A stretch of DNA of 6,410 bases, from contig CADCUA010000492.1 in NCBI GenBank assembly GCA_902805755.1, positions 1-6,410 of the forward strand, read 5' to 3'. The DNA comes from an uncultured Lysobacter sp. Its GTDB lineage: Bacteria; Pseudomonadota; Gammaproteobacteria; Xanthomonadales; Xanthomonadaceae. Shown piece by piece: positions 6,301 through 6,410 of the stretch; positions within the stretch are counted from its first letter, which is position 1, and each line of letters begins with the position of its first letter. Both the position numbers and the translations under genes were made by a program. The notes below the pieces were generated by a model. The model ran no database searches. It was not told the DNA's origin and saw only the letters and a list, made by a program, of their open reading frames with translations.

Positions 6301-6410
6301 CTAGCCTGCTCCTTCGCCTTCATCATCGAAGTCGATGTAACGAACCGGCACCTGCGACGTCAGCCATACGCCATTAGCGGACAGGCAGAAGCGCAGGCCA
6401 TCGCGATGCA
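6301..6410 (-). CDS. kptA: RNA 2'-phosphotransferase KptA/Tpt1 family (C-terminal 35 residues, runs off window)
   Basis: The leftward frame entering at 6408 reads HRDGLRFCLSANGVWLT, then SQVPVRYIDFDDEGEGAG and a TAG stop at 6301-6303. KptA/Tpt1 proteins end with a strand of the form G..FY.S.NGVWLT..VP..Y, and this tail matches it closely, with a short acidic extension. KptA removes an internal 2'-phosphate from RNA by transferring it to NAD+, releasing nicotinamide and ADP-ribose 1''-2''-cyclic phosphate. In eukaryotes this finishes tRNA splicing; its natural role in bacteria is unclear. The start, the NAD+-binding core and the catalytic Arg-His-Arg residues are outside the window. The call rests on one conserved block, so it is good but not certain. 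It converges on the macrodomain gene with a 193-bp gap, so the two are not one operon. Confidence 0.75.
   Translation of the reverse strand, partial: HRDGLRFCLSANGVWLTSQVPVRYIDFDDEGEGAG

Overview
This is a GC-rich window (about two thirds G+C by eye) from a Gram-negative bacterium. The protein set (tripartite RND efflux, a YmdB-type macrodomain protein, a KptA-like tail) and the wording of the conserved segments look gammaproteobacterial and fit the Xanthomonadaceae/Lysobacter group. That placement is inferred from resemblance, not from a search.

The left two thirds is one leftward unit, read from about 4913 down to 1. First comes a lipoprotein periplasmic adaptor (3786-4913), then an HAE1-type RND efflux permease (596-3730). 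Last is the N-terminal part of a Rossmann-fold FAD oxidoreductase of the phytoene desaturase/amine oxidase type (1-527), which runs off the left edge. Adaptor and permease should form the inner-membrane and periplasmic parts of a proton-driven exporter. No outer-membrane channel gene and no regulator are visible, so a TolC-like protein from elsewhere would have to complete it. A 20-codon open frame joins adaptor and permease through ATGA stop/start overlaps at both ends.

The middle (4914-5528) holds no intact gene. Next to the adaptor are a leader and a weak promoter candidate. From 5114 to 5544, on the + strand, I read a decayed cysteine synthase-like gene. A typical N-terminus is in one frame, a typical C-terminal motif (LPDTGERY.ST) is in another, and most of the roughly 300-residue enzyme between them is missing. 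An 8-bp all-G/C inverted repeat lies just before the C-terminal remnant.

The right part holds a complete, well-started macrodomain protein (5529-6107, +), very similar to E. coli YmdB, with the ADP-ribose-binding residues in place. Convergent to it, entering from the right edge, is the C-terminal 35 residues of what looks like RNA 2'-phosphotransferase (KptA/Tpt1). The two share ADP-ribose chemistry: KptA turns NAD+ and a 2'-phosphorylated RNA into an ADP-ribose cyclic phosphate, and macrodomain enzymes act on ADP-ribose derivatives. The 193-bp gap between them has a 10-bp hairpin, a near-perfect 16-bp direct repeat and a 12-bp palindrome.

I see no RNA gene, CRISPR array, insertion sequence or phage gene. 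The most unusual points are the decayed cysteine synthase, the macrodomain/KptA neighbourhood and the coupled micro-ORF. Nothing here clearly amounts to a new system.
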